From Rhodobiaceae bacterium (GTDB lineage: Bacteria; Pseudomonadota; Alphaproteobacteria; Rhizobiales; Tepidamorphaceae), in the NCBI GenBank assembly GCA_020637985.1, contig JACKJK010000004.1:447875-511874 (forward strand): 64,000 nt of DNA, in the 5' to 3' direction. The position numbers were made by a program, and so were the translations under genes. Position 1 is the stretch's first letter. Every line of letters begins with the position of its first letter. The notes under the pieces were generated by a model. It ran no database searches, had not been told where the DNA came from, and saw nothing but the letters and a program-made list of their open reading frames with translations. Positions 1 through 9,301 of the stretch are shown here, piece after piece.

Positions 1-906
1 CCCGCCGACCAGCGGCCCGATGTAGAGCTCGGCGAGCTTCTCGCCGACCCCGATGATGAGGCCGCCCACGATGGCGCCGGGGATCGACGTGAAGCCGCCC
101 AGGATCAGCACCGGCAGCGCCTTCAGCGCGATCAGCGACAGCGAGAACTGCACGCCCGACTTCGAGCCCCACATGATGCCTGCGACCAGCGCCACGAAGC
201 CGGCGATCGACCACACGATAACCCAGATGGTGCGCAGCGAAATGCCGACCGACAGCGCCGCCTGGTGGTCGTCCGCAACCGCCCTCAGCGCGCGGCCCAT
301 GCGCGTGTATTGCGAGAACACGCTCAGCGCCACCACGAGAACGGCCGCGACGATGGCCGCCGTCACGTCGAGCTTGTCGATGTACATGCCGAAGTAGTCG
401 CTGCCTTCGGCGGCCCATTCGCGCGTCACGTCTTCCCACCAGAAGGAGCCGCCCGAGGGCACGCCGATGTCGAGCGCCTTGACGTCGGAGCCCCACATCA
501 GATCGCCCAGGCCCTCAAGGAAGTAGGCAAGCCCGATGGTCGCCATGAACAGGATGATCGGCTCCTGGTTGACCAGGTGCTTGAGCACGATGCGCTCGAT
601 CAGGAAGGCGAGCGCGATCATCACGACCATCGTGCCGATCACCGCCAGCAGCGCCGGCATCCCGGCGCCCCAGTGCTGCGCCTCGACACCGAAGATGGCG
701 TGGATGAGGTGCGCGAACGGCACTTGGCCCGTCAGCAGGCCGACCAGCGTCAGCGCCGCGAACAGCGCCATCACCCCTTGCGCGAAGTTGAAGATGCCCG
801 ACGCCTTGAAGATCAGCACGAAGCCGAGCGCCACGAGCGAATACATCACGCCCGACATCAGGCCGTTGAGGACCGTTTCGATGAAATAGAGGAAGTCCGG
901 GCTCAT
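1..906 (-). CDS. livH: Branched-chain amino acid ABC transporter permease LivH (partial, left edge)
   Basis: Inner-membrane permease of a high-affinity branched-chain amino acid (HAAT) type ABC importer. The translation from the ATG at 904-906 begins MSPDFLYFIETVLNGLMSGV, a typical LivH opening. It continues through hydrophobic helices and the family stretches FNFAQGVMALF, RAVADDHQAA and LILGGFTSIPGAIVGG, the last being the EAA-like loop that contacts the ATPase. About 302 codons are visible and no stop is reached, so only the extreme C-terminus is missing. The start is preceded by AGGACGACAGG. It lies 9 bp after livG on the same strand, so it is the third gene of an operon ligase-livG-livH. 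Real substrate is unknown; such systems next to an acyl-CoA ligase often serve carboxylic or aromatic acids rather than amino acids. Confidence 0.93.
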   Translation of the reverse strand, partial: MSPDFLYFIETVLNGLMSGVMYSLVALGFVLIFKASGIFNFAQGVMALFAALTLVGLLTGQVPFAHLIHAIFGVEAQHWGAGMPALLAVIGTMVVMIALAFLIERIVLKHLVNQEPIILFMATIGLAYFLEGLGDLMWGSDVKALDIGVPSGGSFWWEDVTREWAAEGSDYFGMYIDKLDVTAAIVAAVLVVALSVFSQYTRMGRALRAVADDHQAALSVGISLRTIWVIVWSIAGFVALVAGIMWGSKSGVQFSLSLIALKALPVLILGGFTSIPGAIVGGLIIGVGEKLAELYIGPLVGG

Positions 907-915
907 CCTGTCGTC

Positions 916-1719
916 CTACTCATGCGGAACGCCGAGATAGGCGTCGATCACGTCCTGGTTGGCACGCACCTCGTCGGGCGTCCCGTCGCCGATCTTCTTG
1001 CCGTAGTCGAGCACGACCACGCGGTCGGACAGGTCCATCACGACGCCCATGTCGTGCTCGATCAGCGCGATGGTGGTGCCGAACTGGCTGTTCACATCGA
1101 GGATGAAGCGGCTCATGTCCTCCTTCTCCTCGCGGTTCATGCCCGCCATCGGCTCGTCCAGCAGCAGCAGCCTTGGCTCTGCGGCGAGCGCCCGGCCGAG
1201 TTCGACGCGCTTCTGCAGGCCGTAGGGAAGCCGCCCCACCGGCGTCTTGCGGATGTGCTGGATTTCCAGGAAGTCGATGATCTTCTCCACCGCCTCGCGA
1301 TGCTCGATCTCTTCCCTTTCCGCCGGCCCCGTCCATAGCGCCTGCCACAGCAGGTTGCGCTTCATCAGCGTGCCGCGCCCGGTCATGATGTTGTCGAGCG
1401 TCGACATGCCGCGGAACAGCGCGATGTTCTGGAAGGTGCGCGCGACGCCGTGCGTCGCGGCGTGGTGCGGGCGCATCCGCGGGCGCGGAACGCCCTCGAA
1501 GGTGATCGTGCCTTCCTGGGGATGGTAGAAGCCGTTGATGACGTTCAGCATCGACGTCTTGCCGGCGCCGTTGGGGCCGATGATGGCGCGGATCTCGCCG
1601 ACGCGGATGTCGAACGAGATGTTGGTGATCGCCTTCACGCCGCCGAACGACAGAGAGATGTTGTCGACCTTCAGCAGGATGTCGCGTTGCGATGCGGGCA
1701 GGGTTTCGACGAGGCTCAT
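916..1719 (-). CDS. livG: Branched-chain amino acid ABC transporter ATP-binding protein LivG
   Basis: One of the two ATPases that power a Liv-type importer. The 267-residue product has Walker A GPNGAGKT at about residues 48-55, the Q-loop region ARTFQNIALFRGMSTLDN, a signature region YGLQKRVELGRAL, Walker B LLLLDEPMAGMN and the H-loop IEHDMGVVM. The C-terminal GKKIGDGTPDEVRANQDVIDAYLG is characteristic of LivG rather than LivF. The ATG at 1717-1719 follows AAGGAGG, which decides this start over a longer in-frame reading. It overlaps the stop of the upstream ligase by 4 bp (ATGA), implying translational coupling. livM, livF and the binding protein are not in the window and may lie to the left. 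Confidence 0.95.
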   Translation of the reverse strand: MSLVETLPASQRDILLKVDNISLSFGGVKAITNISFDIRVGEIRAIIGPNGAGKTSMLNVINGFYHPQEGTITFEGVPRPRMRPHHAATHGVARTFQNIALFRGMSTLDNIMTGRGTLMKRNLLWQALWTGPAEREEIEHREAVEKIIDFLEIQHIRKTPVGRLPYGLQKRVELGRALAAEPRLLLLDEPMAGMNREEKEDMSRFILDVNSQFGTTIALIEHDMGVVMDLSDRVVVLDYGKKIGDGTPDEVRANQDVIDAYLGVPHE

Positions 1720-3692
1720 TCCGCCGCCTCCTTCATGCCGTTGGCGGCGAACCGCTCGACGTCGCGGATCTTCACCCGCGCCGACAGCTTGCCCTTGCGG
1801 CCGTCCTCGTAGGTCACCTCGGTGGTGATGTCGCACTCGTTCTTGCCGGAGTACAGCGCGTCGATGAGCGGCTGGTAGCGCTCGGCGATGAAGCCGCGAC
1901 GCACTTTCTGCGTGCGCGTCAGTTCACCGTCGTCGGCATCCAGTTCCTTGTGCAGCACCAGGAAGCGGGCGATCTGCGCGCCGGCCATCTGCGGTTCCCT
2001 GGCAAGGTCCGCGTTCACCTGGCGCACGTGCTTTTCCATCGTCGCGAGGACATCCGGATGGTTGGCCAGCTCCTGGTAGCTCGCATAGGCGATGTTGTTG
2101 CGCTCCGCCCAGTTGCCGACCGAGGTCAGGTCGATGTTCAGGAACACGCACACCTTGTCGCGCTGGTCGCCGAAGGCCACGGCCTCCTTCACGTCCGGGA
2201 AGAACTTCAGCTTGTTCTCGATGTACTTGGGCGCGAAAAGCGTGCCGTCCTTGAGCTTGCCGACGTCCTTGGCCCGGTCGATGATCTTCAGCTGCCCGTC
2301 GGCCTCGAAGAAGCCGGCATCGCCGGTCATCACGTAGCCGTCCTTGGTCAGCGTTTCCTTCGTCTTCGCCTTGTCCTTGTAGTAGCCGGCGAACATCCCC
2401 GGCGACTTGAACAGCACCTCGCCGTTGTCGGCGATGCGGATGTCGACATTGGCCATCGGCAGGCCGACCGTGTCGGCGCGCACCGCGCCGTCGGGCTGCG
2501 CCGTCACGTAGAGGAACGCCTCGGTCTGCCCGTACAGCTGCTTCAGGTTGATGCCGAGCGAACGGAAGAACGAGAACAGGTCCGGTCCGATCGCCTCGCC
2601 GGCGGTGTAGGCGACGCGGATGCGCGAAAAGCCGAGCACGTTCTTCAGCGGTCCGTAGACCAGCATGTTGCCGAGCGCGTATTTCAGCCTGGCCGAGAAT
2701 GGCACAGGCTTGCCGTCCAGGATGGCCTCGCCGTGCTGCTTGGCGACGTCCATGAAATAGCTGAAGATGCGCCGCTTCAGCGCGCCGGCATCTTCCATGC
2801 GGATCATCACCTGCGTCAGCAGGCCCTCGAACACCCGCGGCGGAGCGAAGTAGAACGTCGGCCCGATCTCCTTCAGGTCGACGGCGACCGTTTCCGGGCC
2901 TTCCGGGCAGGCGATGCAGAAGCCCGCCACCATGCCTTGCGCGTAATTGAGGTAGTGGTCGCCGACCCAGGCCAGCGGCAGATAGGCCAGCGTCTCGTCG
3001 GTCTCGGTCAGCCTGTCGAAGGCCACCGTGTCGCGCGCTGCGCCGACACAGCGCTCCGCGGTCAGCATCACGCCCTTCGACTGTCCCGTCGTCCCCGAAG
3101 TGTAGAGGATCACCGACGTGTCGGAGCCCTTGCCCTCGTGGATGTGCTTCTCCCAGGCCGCCACCACGCCGGCATCGGCCTTCGCCAGCGAGCGGCCCGA
3201 ATCCTGCACATCGTCGAACGGGTGCAGCGTCGTGTGGTCGTAGTTCTTCAGCCCGCGATCGTCGTCGTAGATGATGTGCTTGAGCTTCGGCAGGCGCTTG
3301 GCAAGCCCGATCAGCTTGTCGACCTGCTCCTGGTCCTCGACCACCGCCATGGTGGCCTCGGCGTGTTTCAGGACGAAGGCCATCTCCTCGGCAACCGCAT
3401 CCGAGTAGACCGGGATCGGCACCGCGCCGAGGCTTTGCACCGCCGCGAACGTCCAGTACAGCCGCGGTCGGTTGGACCCGACGATCGCCACCTTGCCGCC
3501 AGCCTGCAACCCAAGCGCCCGCAAGCCGAGCGAGAAGGCGCGCACCTCCTCCAGCATCTGCGACCAAGTCCAGGTCTGCCAGATGCCGAGATCCTTCTCG
3601 CGCATGGCTGGCCGATCGCCGAACAGCGCGGCATTGCGCAAGAGAAGCTTGGGAAAAGTATCCTCGGCCAAGCGGGCCGTATCGCCTGCCAT
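1716..3692 (-). CDS. Long-chain fatty acid/AMP-dependent acyl-CoA ligase
   Basis: Cytoplasmic enzyme of the ANL superfamily, predicted to activate a carboxylic acid to its CoA thioester via an acyl-AMP. The 658-residue length fits the long-chain FadD15-like group. The ATP-binding loop YTSGTTGQSKG lies at about residues 195-206, followed by LPLAWVGDHYLN, the A5-like motif LKQLYGQTEA, and YVMTGDAGFFEADGQLKIIDRAKD near the hinge. It is the first gene of the run with livG and livH (ATGA overlap with livG). The product is therefore probably coupled to uptake of its substrate. The substrate cannot be read from the sequence. It is distinct from the benzoate-CoA ligase at 54510-56057. Confidence 0.9.
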   Translation of the reverse strand: MAGDTARLAEDTFPKLLLRNAALFGDRPAMREKDLGIWQTWTWSQMLEEVRAFSLGLRALGLQAGGKVAIVGSNRPRLYWTFAAVQSLGAVPIPVYSDAVAEEMAFVLKHAEATMAVVEDQEQVDKLIGLAKRLPKLKHIIYDDDRGLKNYDHTTLHPFDDVQDSGRSLAKADAGVVAAWEKHIHEGKGSDTSVILYTSGTTGQSKGVMLTAERCVGAARDTVAFDRLTETDETLAYLPLAWVGDHYLNYAQGMVAGFCIACPEGPETVAVDLKEIGPTFYFAPPRVFEGLLTQVMIRMEDAGALKRRIFSYFMDVAKQHGEAILDGKPVPFSARLKYALGNMLVYGPLKNVLGFSRIRVAYTAGEAIGPDLFSFFRSLGINLKQLYGQTEAFLYVTAQPDGAVRADTVGLPMANVDIRIADNGEVLFKSPGMFAGYYKDKAKTKETLTKDGYVMTGDAGFFEADGQLKIIDRAKDVGKLKDGTLFAPKYIENKLKFFPDVKEAVAFGDQRDKVCVFLNIDLTSVGNWAERNNIAYASYQELANHPDVLATMEKHVRQVNADLAREPQMAGAQIARFLVLHKELDADDGELTRTQKVRRGFIAERYQPLIDALYSGKNECDITTEVTYEDGRKGKLSARVKIRDVERFAANGMKEAAE

Positions 3693-4025
3693 CTTCGTTC
3701 GTTCCCACCCTGGTCGGCACGGCTTTTCGCCGTCTTGTTGTCGCCGGCGGCCTTTGGCCGCAGTTCACGCCGGTATTCCGGCACGTTGAACTATCAATCG
3801 CACAATTTTTCTCCGCAAACCACACCCCGCTTGACAGACAGGTCAGGCTTTGCGATGCGATAGTTGCGAATTCTGCTTTCCGCACTGCTCTTTGCAGTCC
3901 AGAAGTCCGCGTCCCCGCAATTTTGTTGCTTTTTCGTCCCTTGGCGCCTTTTCGGCACACGTGGCGCTCCGCACGCGAGCCGCCAGTCGGAAGGGATATT
4001 GCCGTCATCGCCCGCCCGGTCGCCG
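3693..4025. other. 333-bp intergenic region between Crp/Fnr gene and acyl-CoA ligase
   Basis: No convincing gene is present; reading frames here are short or shadows. It is the leader of the ligase-liv operon on the minus strand. Two small hairpins lie near the ligase: GCGGCC-TTT-GGCCGC at 3747-3761 and a GCCGG/CCGGC pair just upstream. The upper part (about 3780-3920) is noticeably more AT-rich than the flanking coding DNA and is where a promoter would be expected, but I cannot place a -35/-10 pair with confidence. Confidence 0.5.
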
Positions 4026-4697
4026 TCAATCGCCGAAGTGCGACAATCCGTCCTTGTCGAGCGCGCGGATGCCTTGCGCGTCGAGTTCCAGCAACCCGCG
4101 CTCCTGCAACGCACGCAGCGCCCGGTTCGCCGCCTGCCGCGACAGGCCGGACAGCTGGCCGAGTTCCTCCTGGTTGATCTCCAGCCGGTCGCCAACGCCG
4201 GGAAACAGCAGCGGGTTGAACAGCCAGGCGATCGTGCGCGCCATGCGCCCGGTGGCGTCCAGCATGCGGTCGTAGCCGAGCATGCCGATGAACTGTCCCA
4301 GCCGCTCGTTGAGCTGGTAGACGAGGAAGCGGTTGAACGCGGTCGAATGCTCGAACAGCCAGCGGAAGGTGGTGCCGTTCATCAGCGCGATCTCGCTGTC
4401 GCGCACCGCCACGATGTCGTACTTGCGCGGCTCGTTCTTGATGATCGACCCCTCGCCGAACCAGCCGCCCGCCGGGATGCCCGTGTAGCTGATCGCCTTG
4501 CCGTCCGGCGAGATCGTCGCCAGCTTGCACAGCCCCGACACGACACCGGTCCAGTGATCGAAGACGTAGCCGCGATGGCAGACATAGCTGCCGCGCGTGA
4601 AGGCCCGCACGCTGACGCCGCGCGCGGCGCGCTCGACCTCCTCCGGCGCAAGGTGCGCCGCCCAGGTGGCGATCTGCTGCAGCTCTTCCGGGGTCAT
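4026..4697 (-). CDS. Crp/Fnr-family transcriptional regulator
   Basis: A 223-residue one-component regulator. The N-terminal half is a cyclic-nucleotide-binding-like beta-barrel (GSYVCHRGYVFDHWTGVVSG, then GGWFGEGSIIKNEPRKYDIVAVRDSEIALM). The C-terminal winged helix contains INQEELGQLSGLSRQAANRAL at about residues 173-193. The four N-terminal cysteines of an Fnr iron-sulfur sensor are absent, so oxygen sensing through a cluster is unlikely. The effector is unknown. The ATG follows GGGAG. It lies 49 bp after the indolepyruvate oxidoreductase gene on the same strand and may be co-transcribed with it, and it precedes the ligase-liv genes, which are possible targets. Confidence 0.9.
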   Translation of the reverse strand: MTPEELQQIATWAAHLAPEEVERAARGVSVRAFTRGSYVCHRGYVFDHWTGVVSGLCKLATISPDGKAISYTGIPAGGWFGEGSIIKNEPRKYDIVAVRDSEIALMNGTTFRWLFEHSTAFNRFLVYQLNERLGQFIGMLGYDRMLDATGRMARTIAWLFNPLLFPGVGDRLEINQEELGQLSGLSRQAANRALRALQERGLLELDAQGIRALDKDGLSHFGD

Positions 4698-4746
4698 CGC
4701 GCTCCCGTCGCTGTGTTACGCCAGTGACGCGCGTGCGGCCTGCCGG

Positions 4747-7700
4747 TCACTCTGCCGCCTGGCTGCGCGCGCCCGGCGCGGCGCGGAAGGCGTCCATCGC
4801 CTTGTCAAAGTCGCCGCGCGCCTTGGCGAGGTTGCGCGCCTTCACATGTCCGAAACCGCGCACCGACTGGATCACCGACGCCGCCGCGACGGCCGCGCCA
4901 TGGTTGCCGGCGTTCAGCCGCGCCGCCAGTTCCCCGGCCATTGCCTCGTAGTCCTCGATGAGCCGGCGTTCCTCGCGCCGTTCCTCGGTTCGCCCGAAGA
5001 TGTCGAATGCCCCGCCGCGCAGGAAGCGCAGGCCCGCCAGCACCTTCAGAGCGCCCATCATCCACGGCCCGAACTCCATCTTGCGCGGCGTGCCGGTGTT
5101 CGGGTCGACACGCGCCAGAAGCGGCGGCGCCATGTGGAAATGCATCGTGATGTCGCCGTCGAACTGCGACGCGACCTGGCGGGCAAAGCTGCCGTCGGTG
5201 AACAGCCGCGCCACCTCGTATTCATCCTTGTAGGCCATCGCCTTGAACAGCCCGCGCGCCACCGCCTCGCTCAGCTCCGTGTTGCCGGGCGTGACAGCAG
5301 CCTCGGCCGCACGCACCTTGTCCACGGCGTCGCGGAAGCGCTGCGCGTAGGCCGCGTTCTGGTAGCCGGTGAGGAAGGCGGAACGCCGCTCGATGATCTC
5401 GTCGAGGCTCTCCGACAGCCGGCGCACGCCCTGCGCGCTGTCATCGGCGGAGCCGGCCAGCGTCTCGAACGCCTTCGGGTCGTGCGCGGCCAGCCGCCCG
5501 GCGCGGAACGCCTCGATGTTCTTGTCCACCATCTGGCCGTTGAGGCGAATCGCGTCTTCGATTGATTTCGCCGAGACCGGGATGCGGCCAAGCTGGTGGG
5601 CGAACCCGAGCATGAAGATGTTCGACAAGAGCGCGTCGGCGAACAGGCGCAGCGCGATGTTGCGCGCATCCACCATGTGCACGTTCTTCTCACCCGCCCG
5701 CTGCCTGATCGCGCGCTGCAGCCGCTTGGTGGGCAGCGAGAAATCGGCATCGCGGGTGAAGTCGCCGGGCAGCTGCTCGTAGGTGTTGACGACGACCTCC
5801 GTCTCGCCCGGCCGGATCGCCGACAGCACCTTCTTGCCGCCGGCAACGACGATGTCGCAGCCAAGCACCAGGTCGGCACCGCCTGCGGCGACGCGGATCG
5901 TCGCGATGTCCTGCGGCGTCTGGGCGACGCGCAGGTGCGACATCACGGCGCCGCCCTTCTGCGCCAACCCCGCCATGTCGATGATGCCGCAGCCCTTGCC
6001 CTCGATGTGCGCGGCCATGCCGATCAGTGCGCCGATGGTGACGACACCGGTGCCGCCAACGCCCGTCACGATGATGCTGAACGGCTTGTCGAGCGATGCC
6101 ACCGCCGGTTCCGGAATGACCGCGGTGTCGAACTTGCCCGCCGCCGCCGGCGCCGCGACCTTCACCTTCGCCCCGGACACGGTGACGAAGCTCGGGCAGA
6201 AGCCCTTCAGGCACGAGAAATCCTTGTTGCAGGTCGACTGGTCGATCTGCCGCTTGCGCCCGAACTCGGTGTCCACCGGGGTGATGGCGACACAGTTCGA
6301 CTGCACGCCGCAGTCGCCGCAGCCCTCGCAGACGAGTTCGTTGATAACGACGCGCTTGTCGGGATCGGGGAAGGCGCCGCGCTTGCGCCGGCGCCGCTTT
6401 TCCGTCGCGCAGGTCTGGTCGTAGATCAGCACCGACAGGCCCGGCTGCTCGCGCAGCATCTTCTGCACGGAATCGAGTTCGTCGCGGTGATGAATGGTCG
6501 TGCCCGCCGGCCACTGCGTGCCGCTGGCGTACTTGTCCGGCTCGTCGGTGACGACGACGATCGGCTTCGCGCCCTCGGCGGCGACCTGGGCAGCGATCTG
6601 CGGCACGCTCAGCCCGCCGTCGTGCGGCTGGCCGCCGGTCATCGCCACGGCGTCGTTGTACAGGATCTTGTACGTGACATTGACGCCGGAGGCCTTTGCG
6701 GCGCGCAGCGCCATGTAGCCGGAGTGATTGTAGGTGCCGTCGCCGATGTTCTGGAACATGTGGCCACGTTTGGAGAACGGCGCCTCGCCGATCCAGTTTG
6801 CCCCCTCCCCGCCCATGTGGGTGAAACCCTCTGTGGAGCGGTCCATCCACTGCACCATGTAGTGGCAGCCGATGCCGGCGTAGGCACGGCTGCCCTCGGG
6901 CACATGTGTCGAGGAGTTGTGCGGGCAGCCGGCGCAGAAGTAGGGGATGCGGTTGGCGACGTTCTCGGTCTCGGCCAGCGTCTTCTGGAATGCCTTGAGC
7001 GCCTTGACACGCGCCGCGATCTGCTCGTCCTTGACGACCTTCAGGATGCGCTCGCCGATGGCGATCGCGATGTCGTTGGAATCGAGCGCGCCCTTGGAGG
7101 GGAACAGCGTCGCGCCCTTCTCGTCGCGCTTGCCCACCACGACCGGGGCGTCCTTCATGCCGTAAAGCTGTTCCTTGATCTGCGTCTCGACCAGCGAGCG
7201 CTTCTCCTCCACCACGATGATCTCGTCGAGGCCCCTGGCGAAGGCCTTCAGCCCGTCCGGCTCCAGCGGCCACGGGCAGCCGATCTTGAACAGCCGCAGG
7301 CCGAGGTTGGCGGCCTTGACCTCGTCGATGCCGAGGTCGACCAGCGCCTGCTGCACGTCGAGCCAGCTCTTGCCCAGCGACGCCACGCCCAGCACCGGCT
7401 TGCGGCCGCCGCGCCACACGACATGATTGATCGGGTTTGCCCGCAGGAAGGCGAGGATCGCCGGGCGCTTGAAGTCGTGCAGCCGCGCTTCCTGGTCGAT
7501 CGGGTGGATGTTCGGCCGGATGTTCACGCCGCCTTCCGGCATGGTGAAATCGTCTGGCACCTTGAACGACATGCGCTCCAGCGATCCATCGACCGAGGCG
7601 GTGGACTCGATGTTGTCCTTGACGCATTTCAGCGCCACCCAGACGCCGGCATAGCGCGACAGCGCGTAGCCATAGAGCCCGTAGTCGAGGATTTCCTGCA

Positions 7701-8226
7701 CGCCGGCCGGATTGAGAATCGGGATCATCGCGTCGAGGAACGCGAATTCGGACTGGTGCGCCGTGGTCGAGGATTCGCAGGTATGGTCGTCGCCCATCAG
7801 CGCCAGCACGCCACCATGCTCCGACGTGCCGGCCAGGTTGGCATGGCGGAACACGTCGCCCGAGCGGTCTACGCCGGGGCCCTTGCCGTACCAGATGCCG
7901 AACACGCCGTCGACGCGGCCCTCGCCGCGCATCGCCACCTGCTGGGTGCCCCACAGCGCGGTCGCCGCGAGGTCCTCGTTGATGGCGGGCTGGAAGATGA
8001 TGTCCTCGGGCGCCAGATTCTTCTTCGCGCGCGTGAATTGCTGGTCGAGCCCGCCCAGCGGCGAGCCCCGATAGCCGGTGATGAAGCCGCCGGTGTTCAG
8101 CCCGGCGCGGCGGTCGAGCTCCTTCTGCATCAGGACGAGCCGCACCAGCGCCTGCGTGCCGGACACGAACACCCGATCCCTGGTCAGGTCGTACTTGTCG
8201 TCAAGCGTGACCCTGGTCTTGCTCAT
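4747..8226 (-). CDS. Indolepyruvate ferredoxin oxidoreductase, fused single-chain form
   Basis: Catalyses CoA- and ferredoxin-dependent oxidative decarboxylation of aryl-pyruvates (indolepyruvate, phenylpyruvate) to aryl-acetyl-CoA, a step in aromatic amino acid breakdown. At about 1159 residues it is the long fused form in which IorA- and IorB-like parts are in one chain. The N-terminal region has the 2-oxoacid oxidoreductase/TPP fold (AGCPHNSSTHVPEGSRAYAG, ASGVNVTYKILYNDAVAMTG). A cysteine-rich segment CEGCGDCGVQSNC at about residues 630-643, followed by CNKDFSCLKGFCPSF, would bind iron-sulfur clusters. The C-terminal half holds the gamma-like domain (VTGVGGTGVVTIGALIGMAA). The ATG at 8224-8226 follows GGAGGG and replaces a longer arginine-rich in-frame start. 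Confidence 0.94.
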   Translation of the reverse strand: MSKTRVTLDDKYDLTRDRVFVSGTQALVRLVLMQKELDRRAGLNTGGFITGYRGSPLGGLDQQFTRAKKNLAPEDIIFQPAINEDLAATALWGTQQVAMRGEGRVDGVFGIWYGKGPGVDRSGDVFRHANLAGTSEHGGVLALMGDDHTCESSTTAHQSEFAFLDAMIPILNPAGVQEILDYGLYGYALSRYAGVWVALKCVKDNIESTASVDGSLERMSFKVPDDFTMPEGGVNIRPNIHPIDQEARLHDFKRPAILAFLRANPINHVVWRGGRKPVLGVASLGKSWLDVQQALVDLGIDEVKAANLGLRLFKIGCPWPLEPDGLKAFARGLDEIIVVEEKRSLVETQIKEQLYGMKDAPVVVGKRDEKGATLFPSKGALDSNDIAIAIGERILKVVKDEQIAARVKALKAFQKTLAETENVANRIPYFCAGCPHNSSTHVPEGSRAYAGIGCHYMVQWMDRSTEGFTHMGGEGANWIGEAPFSKRGHMFQNIGDGTYNHSGYMALRAAKASGVNVTYKILYNDAVAMTGGQPHDGGLSVPQIAAQVAAEGAKPIVVVTDEPDKYASGTQWPAGTTIHHRDELDSVQKMLREQPGLSVLIYDQTCATEKRRRRKRGAFPDPDKRVVINELVCEGCGDCGVQSNCVAITPVDTEFGRKRQIDQSTCNKDFSCLKGFCPSFVTVSGAKVKVAAPAAAGKFDTAVIPEPAVASLDKPFSIIVTGVGGTGVVTIGALIGMAAHIEGKGCGIIDMAGLAQKGGAVMSHLRVAQTPQDIATIRVAAGGADLVLGCDIVVAGGKKVLSAIRPGETEVVVNTYEQLPGDFTRDADFSLPTKRLQRAIRQRAGEKNVHMVDARNIALRLFADALLSNIFMLGFAHQLGRIPVSAKSIEDAIRLNGQMVDKNIEAFRAGRLAAHDPKAFETLAGSADDSAQGVRRLSESLDEIIERRSAFLTGYQNAAYAQRFRDAVDKVRAAEAAVTPGNTELSEAVARGLFKAMAYKDEYEVARLFTDGSFARQVASQFDGDITMHFHMAPPLLARVDPNTGTPRKMEFGPWMMGALKVLAGLRFLRGGAFDIFGRTEERREERRLIEDYEAMAGELAARLNAGNHGAAVAAASVIQSVRGFGHVKARNLAKARGDFDKAMDAFRAAPGARSQAAE

Positions 8227-8320
8227 CCTGCGTTCCCTCCGCCGCGGCTGCCGCCTGGGGCCGCACCGCCTGTCCACGCCCGCATCTGCGTGGTTTAAGA
8301 ATCTAGCACGTCGCTTTTAG

Positions 8321-8335
8321 GTCAGCAATGCTGAC
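8321..8335. promoter_or_regulatory. Perfect palindrome upstream of the indolepyruvate oxidoreductase gene
   Basis: GTCAGCAATGCTGAC is a 15-bp perfect dyad (7-bp arms, one central base) about 95 bp upstream of the start at 8226. It sits in the AT-richer part of the 180-bp gap behind aguB. It has the size of an operator for a dimeric regulator. Which protein binds it is unknown. Confidence 0.4.
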
Positions 8336-8406
8336 ATATTAATCATTCCCGTTCCCCGACGGGATATCTGTGGCGAAACCCGCCGCACGTCAAAGGCCGG
8401 CTTCGC

Positions 8407-9282
8407 TCAGGCCGGGTTGCCGTCGAGGCTCGTGATCCTGCCGTAGAGATCGGCCCGCCGGTCGCGGAACACGCCCCACGCCGCGCGGTTTGCCGCGACT
8501 TCGTCGAGATCGAAGGTGGCCGTCAGCACGCTCTGGCTGGTCCGGTCGGCCTCCGCGACCTTCTGGCCCTGCCAGTCGGCGATGAAGGACGAGCCGTAGA
8601 AGGTCAGCTCGGTGCCGCGCTTGCCAGCCTCCGTGCCGATCCGGTTCGAGGCGACAAGCGGCATCAGGTTCGCCCCGGCATGGCCCTGCATCACCGTCTG
8701 CCAGTGCTTCGAGGAATCCCAGTCCGGGTCGATCAGTTCCGAGCCGATCGCGGTGGGATAGAGCAGCACCTCCGCCCCCATCAGCGCCATCGAGCGCGCG
8801 CACTCCGGAAACCACTGGTCCCAGCACACGCCGACACCGATGCGCCCGAACGCGGTGTCCCAGACCCGGAAGCCGGTGTCGCCGGGATTGAAATAATACT
8901 TCTCCTGATAGCCCGCGCCCTGCGGGATGTGCGACTTGCGGTAGGTGCCGAGCAGCGAACCGTCCGCATCGACGATGGCGCAGGTGTTGAAGAAGGCATT
9001 GTTGGCCTTCTCGAAGAACGACACCGGCAGCACGACGCCCAGTTCCTTCGCGAGATCGCGGAACCGCGCCACAGCGGGGTTGGCATCCGTCGCCGTTGCC
9101 CGCGCGAAATGCTGCGGCAGCTCGTCCTGGCAGAAGTACAGCCCCTCGAACAGCTCCTGGATCAGGATGATGTTGGCGCCCTTGCCGGCGGCCTCTCGGA
9201 TCATCCCTTCCGCCCGCGCGATGTTGTCCTGGACATCGTCGCTGCACGCCATCTGTGTCGCTGCCAGCGTCACCTTGCGCAT
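8407..9282 (-). CDS. aguB: N-carbamoylputrescine amidase
   Basis: Nitrilase-superfamily amidase that hydrolyses N-carbamoylputrescine to putrescine, carbon dioxide and ammonia, the second step of the agmatine deiminase route. The 291-residue protein has the expected catalytic triad regions: Glu in LIQELFEGLYF, Lys in YRKSHIPQGAGYQEKYYFNPG, and the nucleophilic Cys in GVCWDQWFPE at about residue 150. The ATG at 9280-9282 follows GAGGGAG. It begins 19 bp after the aguA stop, so the two form an aguA-aguB operon. The pathway assignment rests on this pairing. Confidence 0.95.
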   Translation of the reverse strand: MRKVTLAATQMACSDDVQDNIARAEGMIREAAGKGANIILIQELFEGLYFCQDELPQHFARATATDANPAVARFRDLAKELGVVLPVSFFEKANNAFFNTCAIVDADGSLLGTYRKSHIPQGAGYQEKYYFNPGDTGFRVWDTAFGRIGVGVCWDQWFPECARSMALMGAEVLLYPTAIGSELIDPDWDSSKHWQTVMQGHAGANLMPLVASNRIGTEAGKRGTELTFYGSSFIADWQGQKVAEADRTSQSVLTATFDLDEVAANRAAWGVFRDRRADLYGRITSLDGNPA

Positions 9283-9301
9283 GAGTTTCCCGCTCCCTCG
9301 T

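Noticed and set aside
3831..3863. Sigma-70 promoter beginning TTGACA on the plus strand
   Set aside because: No acceptable -10 at 16-19 bp spacing, and no plus-strand gene follows.
5596..8298. 900-codon open frame on the plus strand
   Set aside because: It is antisense to the indolepyruvate oxidoreductase gene; its translation is rich in Arg, His, Asp and Val with no domain, a typical shadow frame in high-GC DNA.
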